Shown here: positions 1 to 7,551 of the stretch, piece by piece
Position numbering within the stretch: position 1 is the first letter of the stretch
Layout of the letters: each line of letters begins with the position of its first letter
Source of the DNA: Kerstersia sp052103615
Lineage (GTDB): Bacteria; Pseudomonadota; Gammaproteobacteria; Burkholderiales; Burkholderiaceae_B
Direction: 5' to 3'
Assembly (NCBI RefSeq): GCF_052103615.1
Contig: NZ_JBQEKA010000071.1
Span: 1-16,270, forward strand
Length of the DNA: 16,270 nt
Program-made: the position numbers and the translations under genes
Notes under the pieces: model-generated
Database searches by the model: none
Told to the model about the DNA's origin: nothing
What the model saw: the letters and a program-made list of their open reading frames with translations, nothing else

Positions 1-505
1 TGGCCCGGCGGTTTTAAAGCCTGGAGACATTCTGCCGGTCTGCCCTGCCAGTCAGGGCGTGGTCGGGGCGCCGGGCGTGCCCCGGCAGGATATGCCCCGC
101 CTGGGCGCACCGGTTTGGCTGGACATCACGCTGGGGCCCAGAACCGATTGGTTTACGCCTGAAACCGTGGCGCTCTTGACTGGTCAGGCCTGGCAGGCGA
201 CACCGCAGTCCAACCGCGTCGGCATCCGCCTGGCTGGCGCGCAGCCGCTGCGCCGGTCCAGGCAGGAGGAACTGCCTAGCGAGGGAACGGTGGCTGGCGC
301 CTTGCAGGTGCCGCCCGATGGCCAGCCGGTGCTGTTTCTGGCGGACCGGCCACTGACTGGCGGTTATCCTGTCATTGCTTGCGTGGCACCTCACGATCTG
401 GACCGCGCCGGCCAGATTCCCGTCGGCGCCGAGGTGCGTTTTCGTGTGATTGAGGCATGGTCCCCTCTCACGCCAGCTCCCATTTCTTCTACGTCATCGC
501 CATGA
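1..505 (+). CDS. pxpC: Biotin-dependent carboxyltransferase / 5-oxoprolinase subunit C, 3' part
   Basis: This is the C-terminal 167 residues of a KipA/PxpC (allophanate hydrolase subunit 2-like, CT_A_B) protein. The frame is open from base 2, so the 5' part lies outside the window. Family-typical stretches are WFTPE, LLTGQAW, TPQSNRVGIRL, ELPSEGTVAGALQVPPDGQP, LFLADRPLTGGYPVIA and AGQIPVGAEVRF. Proteins of this family work with a PxpB partner and with PxpA in ATP-dependent cleavage of 5-oxoproline; the same domain forms half of the carboxyltransferase of urea carboxylase. The TGA stop (503-505) overlaps the ATG of the next gene (502-504), so the two are probably translationally coupled. That context leaves open whether the true role is 5-oxoproline cleavage or a biotin-dependent carboxylation. 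The last residues after about 480 are low-complexity (Pro/Ser/Thr). Confidence 0.9.
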   Translation, partial: GPAVLKPGDILPVCPASQGVVGAPGVPRQDMPRLGAPVWLDITLGPRTDWFTPETVALLTGQAWQATPQSNRVGIRLAGAQPLRRSRQEELPSEGTVAGALQVPPDGQPVLFLADRPLTGGYPVIACVAPHDLDRAGQIPVGAEVRFRVIEAWSPLTPAPISSTSSP

Positions 506-2256
506 AAAAAATCCTGATTGCCAATCGCGGTGAAATTGCCGTCCGTCTCGTCAGGGCGTGCGCCGACTATGGCGTGGCCGCCGTCGCGGTGTATGCCGAC
601 GCGGATGCTGACGCCTTGCATGTGCGCATGGCCGACGAAGCCTACGCCCTGCAGGGAGAACGGCCTGCGGACACCTACCTGAATATCGGCAAGCTGCTGG
701 ACATCGCTCGCCGCAGCGGCGCCGATGCCGTGCATCCGGGATATGGTTTTCTATCGGAAAGCGCGGCATTCGCGCAGGCGGTGCTGGATGCCGGCCTGAT
801 CTGGATCGGTCCGCCGCCCGCCGCGATTGAACAACTGGGTGACAAGGTGCAGGCACGCAAGCTGGCCATGCAGGTTGGCGCGCCACTGGTGCAGGGCACG
901 GCGAATCCGGTCAGGGATGCGGGCGAGGTGCTGGCCTTTGCGCAGGAGCACGGCTTGCCGTTGGCGATCAAGGCGGCTTATGGCGGCGGCGGGCGCGGTT
1001 TGAAGGTGGCCTGGAAGCTTGAAGACATCGAAGCCCTGTATGACTCTGCGGTGCGCGAAGCGGTCACGGCCTTTGGCCGGGGGGAATGCTTTGTCGAGCA
1101 ATATCTGGACAGGCCCAGGCATGTGGAAGCCCAGGTGCTGGCGGATCAGCAAGGGCATGTGGTGGTGCTGGGCACCCGGGATTGTTCCTTGCAGCGGCGC
1201 AATCAGAAATTGGTGGAAGAGGCGCCAGCGCCCTTTCTGAGCCAGGATCAGCGCGACCGTATCCACCGCGCCGCGCATGATATTTGCGCGGCTGCCGGTT
1301 ACGTGGGGGCGGGCACCGTGGAGTTCCTGCTGAGCGCCGACGGCGCGCTTTCCTTCCTGGAAGTCAACACGCGTTTGCAGGTGGAGCATCCTGTCACCGA
1401 GGAAACCGCCGGGGTGGATCTCGTGCTGGAACAATTGCGCATTGCTGATGGCCTGCCTTTGTCCATCCGTGAAACGCCCGCGCCGCGCGGCCATGCCTTT
1501 GAATTCCGTATCAATGCCGAAGATGTGGGCCGCGGGTTCTTGCCCAGCCCTGGACCAGTGCGGGTATTCGAAGCGCCGGCCGGGCCAGGGGTCAGAGTGG
1601 ATAGCGGTGTTATGGCAGGTTCGCAAGTCTCGGGGCAGTTTGATTCCCTGATGGCCAAACTCATTGTCACGGGGGCGACGCGCGCGCAGGCCATCGCCCG
1701 CGCGCGCCGCGCGCTGGCGGAATTCCGCATTGAGGGCTTGGCCACCGTGTTGCCTTTCCATCGGGCAGTCATGGCGCATGACGATTTCATCGGCGCTGAA
1801 CCGTTTCGCATCCATACGCGCTGGATAGAGACGGATTTCAGCAATCATCTGTCGCCCGAGGCCCGTCCCGAACTGGCAGAGGACGTGGCCATGCAGCGGG
1901 TGGCCATTGAATGGGATGGGCGGCGCGTGGTGTTGGGGCTGCCGGCGGCCATGCTGCAAACGCTGTCTGCCGCGCCGGGCGCAAGCCTGACGAGGGCGCC
2001 AGGCGTCGCGGCGGATGAAGCGTTCCAAGCGTCTCAGGCGTCTCCAGCCGGTGCCGTCGTCGCGCCCATTGCCGGTCAGTTGCAGGGCTGGAAAGCGGAA
2101 GAAGGCGCCGAGGTAGCCGAAGGGGATCTGCTGGCGGTGATGGAGGCCATGAAGATGGAGATGAATATTGTCGCGCCGCGCGCGGGCCGTCTGCATCGTT
2201 TGGCCGCTGCGGGAAGCCAGATCGAGGCAGGCGCGGCGCTGGCCGAAATCATTTGA
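502..2256 (+). CDS. Biotin carboxylase fused to biotin carrier domain
   Basis: The protein (584 aa) is an ATP-grasp biotin carboxylase with a C-terminal biotinyl domain, the alpha-type subunit of a biotin-dependent carboxylase. It begins MKKILIANRGEIAVR, the usual biotin carboxylase N-terminus. Lys157 and the glycine-rich loop (AYGGGGRG, 159-166) bind ATP. The catalytic stretch EVNTRLQVEHP covers about 287-297. A linker follows from about 450 to 515, then the carrier domain with AMKM at 549-552 and the biotin-accepting Lys551. The variant GGGGRGLKV and STRDCSLQRR-like region (here TRDCSLQRRNQKLVEEAPAP) resembles the acyl-CoA/propionyl-CoA carboxylase alpha chains of actinobacteria more than E. 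coli AccC. The start at 502 is chosen by homology and by the ATGA overlap with pxpC; an in-frame ATG at 457 would add 15 unrelated residues. No carboxyltransferase domain is present on this chain, so the adjacent PxpB/PxpC-type subunits are candidate partners. Substrate unknown. Confidence 0.92.
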   Translation: MKKILIANRGEIAVRLVRACADYGVAAVAVYADADADALHVRMADEAYALQGERPADTYLNIGKLLDIARRSGADAVHPGYGFLSESAAFAQAVLDAGLIWIGPPPAAIEQLGDKVQARKLAMQVGAPLVQGTANPVRDAGEVLAFAQEHGLPLAIKAAYGGGGRGLKVAWKLEDIEALYDSAVREAVTAFGRGECFVEQYLDRPRHVEAQVLADQQGHVVVLGTRDCSLQRRNQKLVEEAPAPFLSQDQRDRIHRAAHDICAAAGYVGAGTVEFLLSADGALSFLEVNTRLQVEHPVTEETAGVDLVLEQLRIADGLPLSIRETPAPRGHAFEFRINAEDVGRGFLPSPGPVRVFEAPAGPGVRVDSGVMAGSQVSGQFDSLMAKLIVTGATRAQAIARARRALAEFRIEGLATVLPFHRAVMAHDDFIGAEPFRIHTRWIETDFSNHLSPEARPELAEDVAMQRVAIEWDGRRVVLGLPAAMLQTLSAAPGASLTRAPGVAADEAFQASQASPAGAVVAPIAGQLQGWKAEEGAEVAEGDLLAVMEAMKMEMNIVAPRAGRLHRLAAAGSQIEAGAALAEII

Positions 2257-2257
2257 T

Positions 2258-2309
2258 CCAGGCCGCGCCGGGCCCTGCGGCCGGCCTGGCGGGGGCAGCC
2301 TGGGCTGCC
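2258..2309 (+). terminator. Two hairpins after the carboxylase gene, possible terminator
   Basis: Immediately after the stop codon there is an imperfect hairpin (2258-2289: CCAGGCCGC paired with GCGGCC plus CCTGG with a small bulge), then a second one at 2294-2309 (GGCAGC, loop CTGG, GCTGCC). The second is followed only by GTTGCTGTT rather than a run of T. Termination here is plausible but unproven. Confidence 0.4.
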
Positions 2310-2340
2310 GTTGCTGTTGCGATGAGTAACAGATGACCGT

Positions 2341-2359
2341 CCCTGGCCGCACGCCAGGG
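2341..2359. repeat. 7-bp inverted repeat
   Basis: CCCTGGC and GCCAGGG are separated by CGCAC, giving a perfect 7-bp stem. It sits between the carboxylase gene and the Nudix gene, 35 bases upstream of a -10-like TATACT. There is no T-run. Its role is not evident. Confidence 0.5.
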
Positions 2360-2370
2360 CGGGGCGGGCG

Positions 2371-2399
2371 GCATTTGGCCGGGAACCCAGGGATATACT
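2371..2399 (+). promoter_or_regulatory. Weak candidate promoter for the Nudix gene
   Basis: TATACT at 2394-2399 is a good -10 match. The hexamer 17 bp upstream (GCATTT, 2371-2376) is a poor -35. A start near 2406 would give a leader of about 85 nt to the ATG at 2490. Confidence 0.3.
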
Positions 2400-2489
2400 C
2401 CCGGTCAAACAAGGATTCGTCAGTTTGCTCCCGCCGCTGGCGGCATGCGATGGTTGGCGTGCCGTGATGGCGGGTCATAGGCGGCTGGC

Positions 2490-3221
2490 ATGGGAATAAG
2501 TACCATGGCTGAAACTTCCGAAACGTCCAGGGATGTGCAGATCTTCGATCCGCAGGCCCAACCCTGGGCGCCGATTCCGCGGGAAACGCGCTTGCCCGCA
2601 GAGTTATTGACGGGGGATGCAATCCAGGCGCGCCTGGATCAATTACGCCCTGTGCCGGGGTCTGTGCTGGGCGGCGATAGCGGCCTGAGCTTGCGGGCAC
2701 TGCCGGCAGCCATGCGGCAGCCGGTTCAGGCTGCGGTGCTGATGCCCATCGTGATGCGCGGCGATGGCGCAGGCATGCTCCTGACCCAGCGCAGCGCTAA
2801 CCTGAGCCATCATGCCGGGCAGATCAGCTTCCCCGGCGGGCGGGCCGAACATACGGATAACGGGCCGGTGGCGACGGCGCTACGCGAAAGCCACGAGGAA
2901 ATCGGTTTGAAGCCGGAGCAGGTTCGGGTATTGGGGGCATTGCCGCAATATCTGACGGTGACGGGCTTTGCTGTGACACCGATTGCGGCCTGGGTGGAAG
3001 GCAATCCTGCCTTGACGCCGGCGGAACGCGAAGTTGCCGAGATTTTCGAAGCGCCTCTGGAGTATCTGCTGGATCCTGCCAATTACCGGATCCATTCGGC
3101 GCAATTGCCCGATGGCGCCAACCGCAGCTATTACTCGGTTTCCTGGGACAAGTACTTCATCTGGGGCGCGACCGCCGCCATGCTGCGCAATCTCTACCTG
3201 GCCTTGCGTCCGGGCACTTGA
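2490..3221 (+). CDS. Nudix CoA pyrophosphatase (NudL/YeaB-like)
   Basis: Predicted Nudix hydrolase (243 aa) that would cleave coenzyme A to 4'-phosphopantetheine and adenosine 3',5'-bisphosphate. The CoA-pyrophosphatase signature upstream of the Nudix box is visible from residue 97 (LLTQRS, then HHAGQISFPGG ending at 117). The Nudix box follows, with Gly117, Arg132-Glu133, Glu136-Glu137 and IGL at 138-140 as metal-binding and structural residues. The first 90 residues are an extension without recognisable motifs; the family is often nearer 200 aa. Two starts are possible: ATG 2490 (AGG eight bases upstream) and ATG 2505 (GGGA nine bases upstream). The end matches the family. The gene converges on rsgA with only 34 bp between stops and no clear terminator there. 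Confidence 0.88.
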   Translation: MGISTMAETSETSRDVQIFDPQAQPWAPIPRETRLPAELLTGDAIQARLDQLRPVPGSVLGGDSGLSLRALPAAMRQPVQAAVLMPIVMRGDGAGMLLTQRSANLSHHAGQISFPGGRAEHTDNGPVATALRESHEEIGLKPEQVRVLGALPQYLTVTGFAVTPIAAWVEGNPALTPAEREVAEIFEAPLEYLLDPANYRIHSAQLPDGANRSYYSVSWDKYFIWGATAAMLRNLYLALRPGT

Positions 3222-3255
3222 TTCCGCTGGGGCGGCCAGTTCAATGGCTGAGGGC

Positions 3256-4158
3256 TCAGTAGCGCTGGCCTGCTTCCAGTTCTTCCAGCAAGCGCAAGTA
3301 CAGGGCATAGCGGCTGGCATCTATCTCCTGCCGTTCCAGGGCGCCCAGCACGCCGCAGCTGGGTTCACGGCGATGCGTGCAGTTGTAGAAGCGGCAAGAG
3401 GGGATGTGCGCGGTGAACTCGGGGAAGCCGCGTTCGATATCCCCGGCAGAAAGATGCTGCAGGCCAAAGGCCTGGAACCCCGGCGAATCTATCAAGTCAC
3501 CGCCAGGCGCGGGCAAATGATACAGGCGTGTGCTGGTGGTGGTATGTCTGCCGGTATCCAGCGCAGTGGAATGTTCACGCGTGGCCGCGCCAGCTTCGGG
3601 CGCCAGCGCATTGAGCAGCGTGGATTTCCCCATGCCGCTTTGCCCCAGCAATAGACTGGTGCGCCCGGCCAGTTCCGGCGCCAGCTGGGCGCGGGTGGCG
3701 GCGCTATCGTGGGCGCTCAGGCGCAGGATGGGAACGCCCAGGCGCACATAGGGGGCCAGGCGCAGCTCGGCTTGTTCCTGCCCGTCATGCAGGTCTGTCT
3801 TGTTCAGCAGAATCAAGGGTTCAATGCCGGCCGTCCAGGCGCCGGCCAGGGCGCGTCCGAGCAAATCATCTGAAAACGTCGGCTGCACGGCCACCACGAT
3901 CAGGAGGCGGTCAACGTTGGCAGCGAACTGTTTGGTACGCATGGCGTCGGAGCGGTAGAGCAGATTGCGCCGCTCATGCACGGCCGCAATGCTGCCGCCG
4001 TCCAGGCCTTCCGGTGCGATGGCGACATAGTCGCCGACTGCGGCGGCGGCGGCCTTTTTGCCGCGCGGATAGCATTGGCGCAGGCTGCCGTCAGCCAGTT
4101 CGACTTCATAATGCCTGCCGTGCGCGGCAATGACGCGGCCCTCCAGCGTGGAACTCAT
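3256..4158 (-). CDS. rsgA: Ribosome small-subunit-dependent GTPase A
   Basis: RsgA (300 aa) is a late 30S assembly GTPase. The circularly permuted GTPase order is clear: G4 NKTD at 119-122, then the P-loop GQSGMGKST at 172-180, the switch region GRHTTT at 203-208, and G3 DSPG at 224-227. An OB-fold domain precedes it (about 1-70). The C-terminal zinc knuckle has Cys255, Cys260, His262 and Cys268. The N-terminus lacks the long basic extension found in E. coli RsgA. The ATG overlaps the stop of the upstream M48 protease gene (ATGA), so expression is likely coupled to that gene. Confidence 0.95.
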   Translation of the reverse strand: MSSTLEGRVIAAHGRHYEVELADGSLRQCYPRGKKAAAAAVGDYVAIAPEGLDGGSIAAVHERRNLLYRSDAMRTKQFAANVDRLLIVVAVQPTFSDDLLGRALAGAWTAGIEPLILLNKTDLHDGQEQAELRLAPYVRLGVPILRLSAHDSAATRAQLAPELAGRTSLLLGQSGMGKSTLLNALAPEAGAATREHSTALDTGRHTTTSTRLYHLPAPGGDLIDSPGFQAFGLQHLSAGDIERGFPEFTAHIPSCRFYNCTHRREPSCGVLGALERQEIDASRYALYLRLLEELEAGQRY

Positions 4159-5435
4159 GCGGCTTGCTCCAGGCGGTTGAGATGGGCGATGCGCAGCGCG
4201 GCGGGAGGGTGGGTATCGTAGAAGGCGGAATGCACGGGGTCGGGTGTCAGGGTAGCGGCGTTATCGTTATAAAGCTTGAGCAGGGCGGCGACCAGAAAGG
4301 CGGGCTGGCTTTGCGCTGCCGCGTACGTGTCGGCCTGATATTCATGGCGGCGCGACAGCCAGCTGCGCACCGGTGTCAGGAAAAAGGTGAAAACCGGGCT
4401 GACCAGGAAAAACAGCAGCAGGGCCATGACCGGCTGGCTGGCTGGCCCGGCGGGCACGGCATTGAATGCGGCATAGAAGCCTGGCTGGGCGGCCAGCCAG
4501 GCCAGCAGGCCCAGCGTGGCCAGTGACAGCGCCAGCGCCAGCATCAGCCGCTGGCGGATATGGCCGTGCTTGAAGTGGCCGAGCTCATGGGCCAGCACGG
4601 CTTCGATCTCATCATGGTTCAGTTTGCTCAGCAGGGTATCGAAGAAGACAATGCGGCGCGTTTTACCTATACCGGTGAAGTAGGCGTTGCCATGAGCCGA
4701 GCGCCTGGAGCCATCCATGACGAACAGGCCATTGAGGGCAAAGCCGCAGCGTTTGGCCAGCGCATGAATGCGCTGGCTCAGGGCGGGGTCGTCCAGGGGC
4801 GAAAAACGGTTGAAGAGCGGCGCGATCCAGGCCGGGAAGACCAGCATGATCAGCAGGCTGAAAGCGGACCAGAGCAGCCAAGCATACAGCCACCAGTAAG
4901 CGCCCGAACTCATCAAGGCCAGAAAAGCGGCAGCCAGCGGTGCGCCCAGGACAACGCTCAGCAAGGCGCCTTTGAGACTGTCGGCCACGAACAGGCCTTG
5001 GGTCATGCGATTGAAGCCGAAGCGGGCTTCCAGCCTGAAATGCCGCCACCAGCTGAAGCAGAGATCGACCGGCGCCATGACCAGCAGCGTCAGGCCGAGC
5101 AGCGCCAGCTGGTGCGGCAAGGGTGCCCAATGCCAATCTGCCAGCCAGGCATCCAGCGCCGTGAGGCCGCCTCCCAAGGTCAGGGCCAGCAGGACCAGGG
5201 CATCGGCGCAGGTATTGAGCCAGTTGAAACGCAGGCGGGCCGCCGTGTAGTCGGCAGCGCGCTGGTGGCTGAACAAACCGATATGACCGGCAAAGGCGTC
5301 CGGGACGCGTCCCCGATGCGCCTTGACATGACGGGCATGGCGAGCGCCCAGCAGCCGCTTGGCCAGCAGGTTCAGCACCAGGGCGGCAAGGAACAGCCAG
5401 GTCAGGGGAGCAGGAAATGCGTCAGGCAGGAGCAT
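4155..5435 (-). CDS. Membrane-bound M48 metalloprotease, Ste24/CAAX protease-like
   Basis: Integral membrane zinc protease (426 aa). The zinc site is HELGH at 283-287, with the third ligand Glu365 in RRHEYQAD. The stretch DGSRRSAHGNAYFTGIGKTR (241-260) followed by VFFDTLL is the Ste24-type substrate-cleft signature, which separates it from HtpX. Several hydrophobic segments are seen: about 10-27, 77-97, 108-125, 155-200, 298-316 and 335-356. Bacterial Ste24 homologues are thought to act in membrane protein quality control; the substrate here is unknown. The start is the first ATG of the frame, with no good Shine-Dalgarno sequence in front. It lies 45 bp from the divergent orn start, and the downstream rsgA overlaps its stop. 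Confidence 0.9.
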   Translation of the reverse strand: MLLPDAFPAPLTWLFLAALVLNLLAKRLLGARHARHVKAHRGRVPDAFAGHIGLFSHQRAADYTAARLRFNWLNTCADALVLLALTLGGGLTALDAWLADWHWAPLPHQLALLGLTLLVMAPVDLCFSWWRHFRLEARFGFNRMTQGLFVADSLKGALLSVVLGAPLAAAFLALMSSGAYWWLYAWLLWSAFSLLIMLVFPAWIAPLFNRFSPLDDPALSQRIHALAKRCGFALNGLFVMDGSRRSAHGNAYFTGIGKTRRIVFFDTLLSKLNHDEIEAVLAHELGHFKHGHIRQRLMLALALSLATLGLLAWLAAQPGFYAAFNAVPAGPASQPVMALLLFFLVSPVFTFFLTPVRSWLSRRHEYQADTYAAAQSQPAFLVAALLKLYNDNAATLTPDPVHSAFYDTHPPAALRIAHLNRLEQAA

Positions 5436-5480
5436 GTAGGCTGGGGTATGAGAAAATGTCGTGTTTTAAAGGCAGATTAT

Positions 5481-6026
5481 ATGGCTCGGAACGAAAATCG
5501 CCTGGTCTGGCTGGACATGGAAATGACCGGTCTGGACCCGGAAAAAGAACGCATCATCGAAGTGGCTGTCGTGGTGACGGAACCGGATCTCACTATTGTG
5601 GCAGAAGGCCCGGTGCTTGCCATCCACCAGGACGACGCGCTGCTCAATGCAATGGACAAATGGAATACGGCTACCCATGGGCGCAGCGGCCTGACGGAAC
5701 GGGTGCGCGCATCCACGACGACGGAAGCCGAGGCAGAGGATATCCTGCTGGCCTTTCTGGCGCAGCACGTCCCGGCAGGAAAATCGCCGCTGTGCGGCAA
5801 TACCATCAGCCAGGACCGCCGCTTCATGTTCCGCTACATGCCGCGCTTCGAGCAGTTCTTTCATTACCGGAACCTGGATGTCAGCACGCTTAAAGAGCTG
5901 GCGCGGCGCTGGAAGCCCGAGGTCTATAAGGGATTCGATAAAAAATCCCGTCATGAGGCCCTGGCGGATATCTATGAATCCATAGATGAACTGAAATACT
6001 ACCGCGAGCACTTTCTCAAAGTTTGA
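5481..6026 (+). CDS. orn: Oligoribonuclease
   Basis: Orn (181 aa) is a DEDDh 3'-5' exoribonuclease that degrades short oligoribonucleotides and linear pGpG to mononucleotides. Catalytic residues are all in place: Asp12 and Glu14 (LDMEMTGLD), Asp112 (QDRRF), His158 (SRHEAL) and Asp163. The sequence is close to E. coli Orn over the whole length, including AGKSPLCGN and LDVSTLKELARRWKPE. The start is fixed by homology and by AAAGG eight to ten bases upstream. The frame is open far upstream through the antisense of the protease gene, but that part is not coding. Only 45 bp separate it from the divergent M48 gene, so its promoter must lie partly inside that gene; I see no clear -35/-10 pair. Confidence 0.97.
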   Translation: MARNENRLVWLDMEMTGLDPEKERIIEVAVVVTEPDLTIVAEGPVLAIHQDDALLNAMDKWNTATHGRSGLTERVRASTTTEAEAEDILLAFLAQHVPAGKSPLCGNTISQDRRFMFRYMPRFEQFFHYRNLDVSTLKELARRWKPEVYKGFDKKSRHEALADIYESIDELKYYREHFLKV

Positions 6027-6068
6027 GAATGACGGCGCGCCCCGCCGGGGAAAACGCCGAACCGCGGA

Positions 6069-6110
6069 AAAAATGCCGGCCCAGGTAATCCAGCCTGGGC
6101 CGGCATTTTT
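6069..6110. terminator. Bidirectional intrinsic terminator between orn and the MATE gene
   Basis: A perfect 17-bp inverted repeat has its arms at 6069-6085 and 6094-6110, with an 8-base loop. The stem core is GC-rich, and it is flanked by an A-run on the left and a T-run on the right. It can therefore end transcription from orn (plus) and from the convergent MATE gene (minus). Confidence 0.93.
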
Positions 6111-6147
6111 ATTGGGCAAAGGGCGGACAGGCGTGGTGTTAGCGGTG

Positions 6148-7551
6148 TTAGCGGTCTTCCCGCAATGACAGGCGCGACACGCGACGGTACCAGCTATGCA
6201 GCAGGGCGGCAGACAGCGTCAGGCCGACAGAGGCCATCAGCCACATGGTGCCCGCGCCTTGCGGGGAGCCTGGAATCAAGGCTTCGCGCACGCCGTCAAA
6301 CATGCCGCGCCCTGGGCCCAGACCCAGATACCAGCCGCCAGTCAGCCCCACCAGGCCCAAGGCCAGGCCTTGCAGCAGCATGGGAACAAAGGCGACCTTA
6401 TGGGCACGCAACAGGTAGGAGTTGATGCACTGCATGGCATCCACGATGTGGAACAGCGCAAGCAGCGGCATCAGTGTCAGCACCACGGCGGCGACATGCG
6501 GTTCGTCGGTATAGGCGCGGACGATCAGCGGCCGCCCCAGCACCAGAATGCAAACCGTCAGGACCGCGCCGGTCAGGGCGAGCACGATCCCGGCGCTGCT
6601 GATGCGGCGGGACAGCATGGGGTCGCGCGCGCCCAGGGCGCGGGCGGACAGCGCTGCCGTAGAAACGCCGATGGCCATGGGCATCATGAAGCACAGCGCG
6701 GCCAGATTGGAAATGATCTGCTGCGCGCCGATGACGTATGTGCCTTCGCGCGCGACTAACAAGGCCATGAAGGTGAAAGCCGAGACCTCGATCAGATAGG
6801 AGCCGCCCATGGGCAGGCCCAGGCGCAGCAAGGTTTTCTGGTCGCTCCAGCGTATCCGGCCCACCCGCAGGGCGAATTGGCGGAAAAAGGTGTCATGGCG
6901 CAGCACCAGGATGCCCGCGGCCAGTGAAATCATAAAGACCAGCGCCGTGGACAGGCCTGCGCCTTGCGCGCCCAGGGCCGGCAGGCCCAGATTGCCGTAA
7001 ATCAGCAGCCAGTTGAAAAAGGCCTTGAAGCCGATGCCGGCCAGGTTGATTGCCATGACGATTTTCGGGCGCGATACGGCATTGCCTAGCGCGTAAATCG
7101 TGCGGAAGACCAGCGCAAAGGGCAGCGCCAGCGCCAGCGCGCGCAGATAGGCGGCGATACTGGCCCGGACTTCCGGGGCAACATCGCCTGACAGGCTCAG
7201 CCACATGTCGGGGAACAGCATCAGTGTCGAGCCGATCACGGACAGGCCCAGCGCCAGCCACACGCCCTGGCCCCAGGTGCGGCCCAGCTCATGGTATTGC
7301 TTGGCACCGAATTGCTGCGAAAGAATGGGAATCAGGGCATGCAGCACGCCCATCAGGCCAACGAAAACCGTGACATAAATAGAGACCGACAGCCCCATGG
7401 CAGCCAGATCCGTGGGCGAAGCGTGGCCAGTCATGGCGGTATCGAGCACGCCAAAGGCAACGCCAGCCCACTGGCTGATCAGGACGGGCCAGGCATTGCG
7501 GGCGATATGCTTCAGGTTGTGCCGCAGACTGGAAGGCTCGCTGGCAATCAT
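6148..7551 (-). CDS. MATE family multidrug/metabolite exporter
   Basis: The protein (467 aa) is polytopic with about twelve hydrophobic segments in two homologous halves, as expected for MATE (NorM/MdtK-type) cation-coupled efflux proteins of the inner membrane. Diagnostic stretches are PVLISQWAGVAFGVLDTAMTG near the N-terminus, LIPILSQQFGA in the first half, and the second-half equivalents GLPMGGSYLIEVSAFTF and QQIISNLAALCFMMPMAIGV. The ATG overlaps the stop of the upstream glycosyltransferase gene (ATGA), so the two are likely made together. The substrate cannot be read from the sequence: a drug exporter and a carrier for a metabolite linked to the partner enzyme are both possible. Confidence 0.92.
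   Translation of the reverse strand: MIASEPSSLRHNLKHIARNAWPVLISQWAGVAFGVLDTAMTGHASPTDLAAMGLSVSIYVTVFVGLMGVLHALIPILSQQFGAKQYHELGRTWGQGVWLALGLSVIGSTLMLFPDMWLSLSGDVAPEVRASIAAYLRALALALPFALVFRTIYALGNAVSRPKIVMAINLAGIGFKAFFNWLLIYGNLGLPALGAQGAGLSTALVFMISLAAGILVLRHDTFFRQFALRVGRIRWSDQKTLLRLGLPMGGSYLIEVSAFTFMALLVAREGTYVIGAQQIISNLAALCFMMPMAIGVSTAALSARALGARDPMLSRRISSAGIVLALTGAVLTVCILVLGRPLIVRAYTDEPHVAAVVLTLMPLLALFHIVDAMQCINSYLLRAHKVAFVPMLLQGLALGLVGLTGGWYLGLGPGRGMFDGVREALIPGSPQGAGTMWLMASVGLTLSAALLHSWYRRVSRLSLREDR

Noticed and set aside
751..2700. 649-aa minus-strand open frame
   Set aside because: It is the antisense of the biotin carboxylase gene, has no family similarity and is rich in Arg, His, Gln and Pro as shadow frames of GC-rich genes are.
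4560..5480. 300-residue N-terminal extension of Orn
   Set aside because: It is antisense to the M48 protease gene and Gln/Gly-rich; Orn homology and the ribosome binding site fix the start at 5481.
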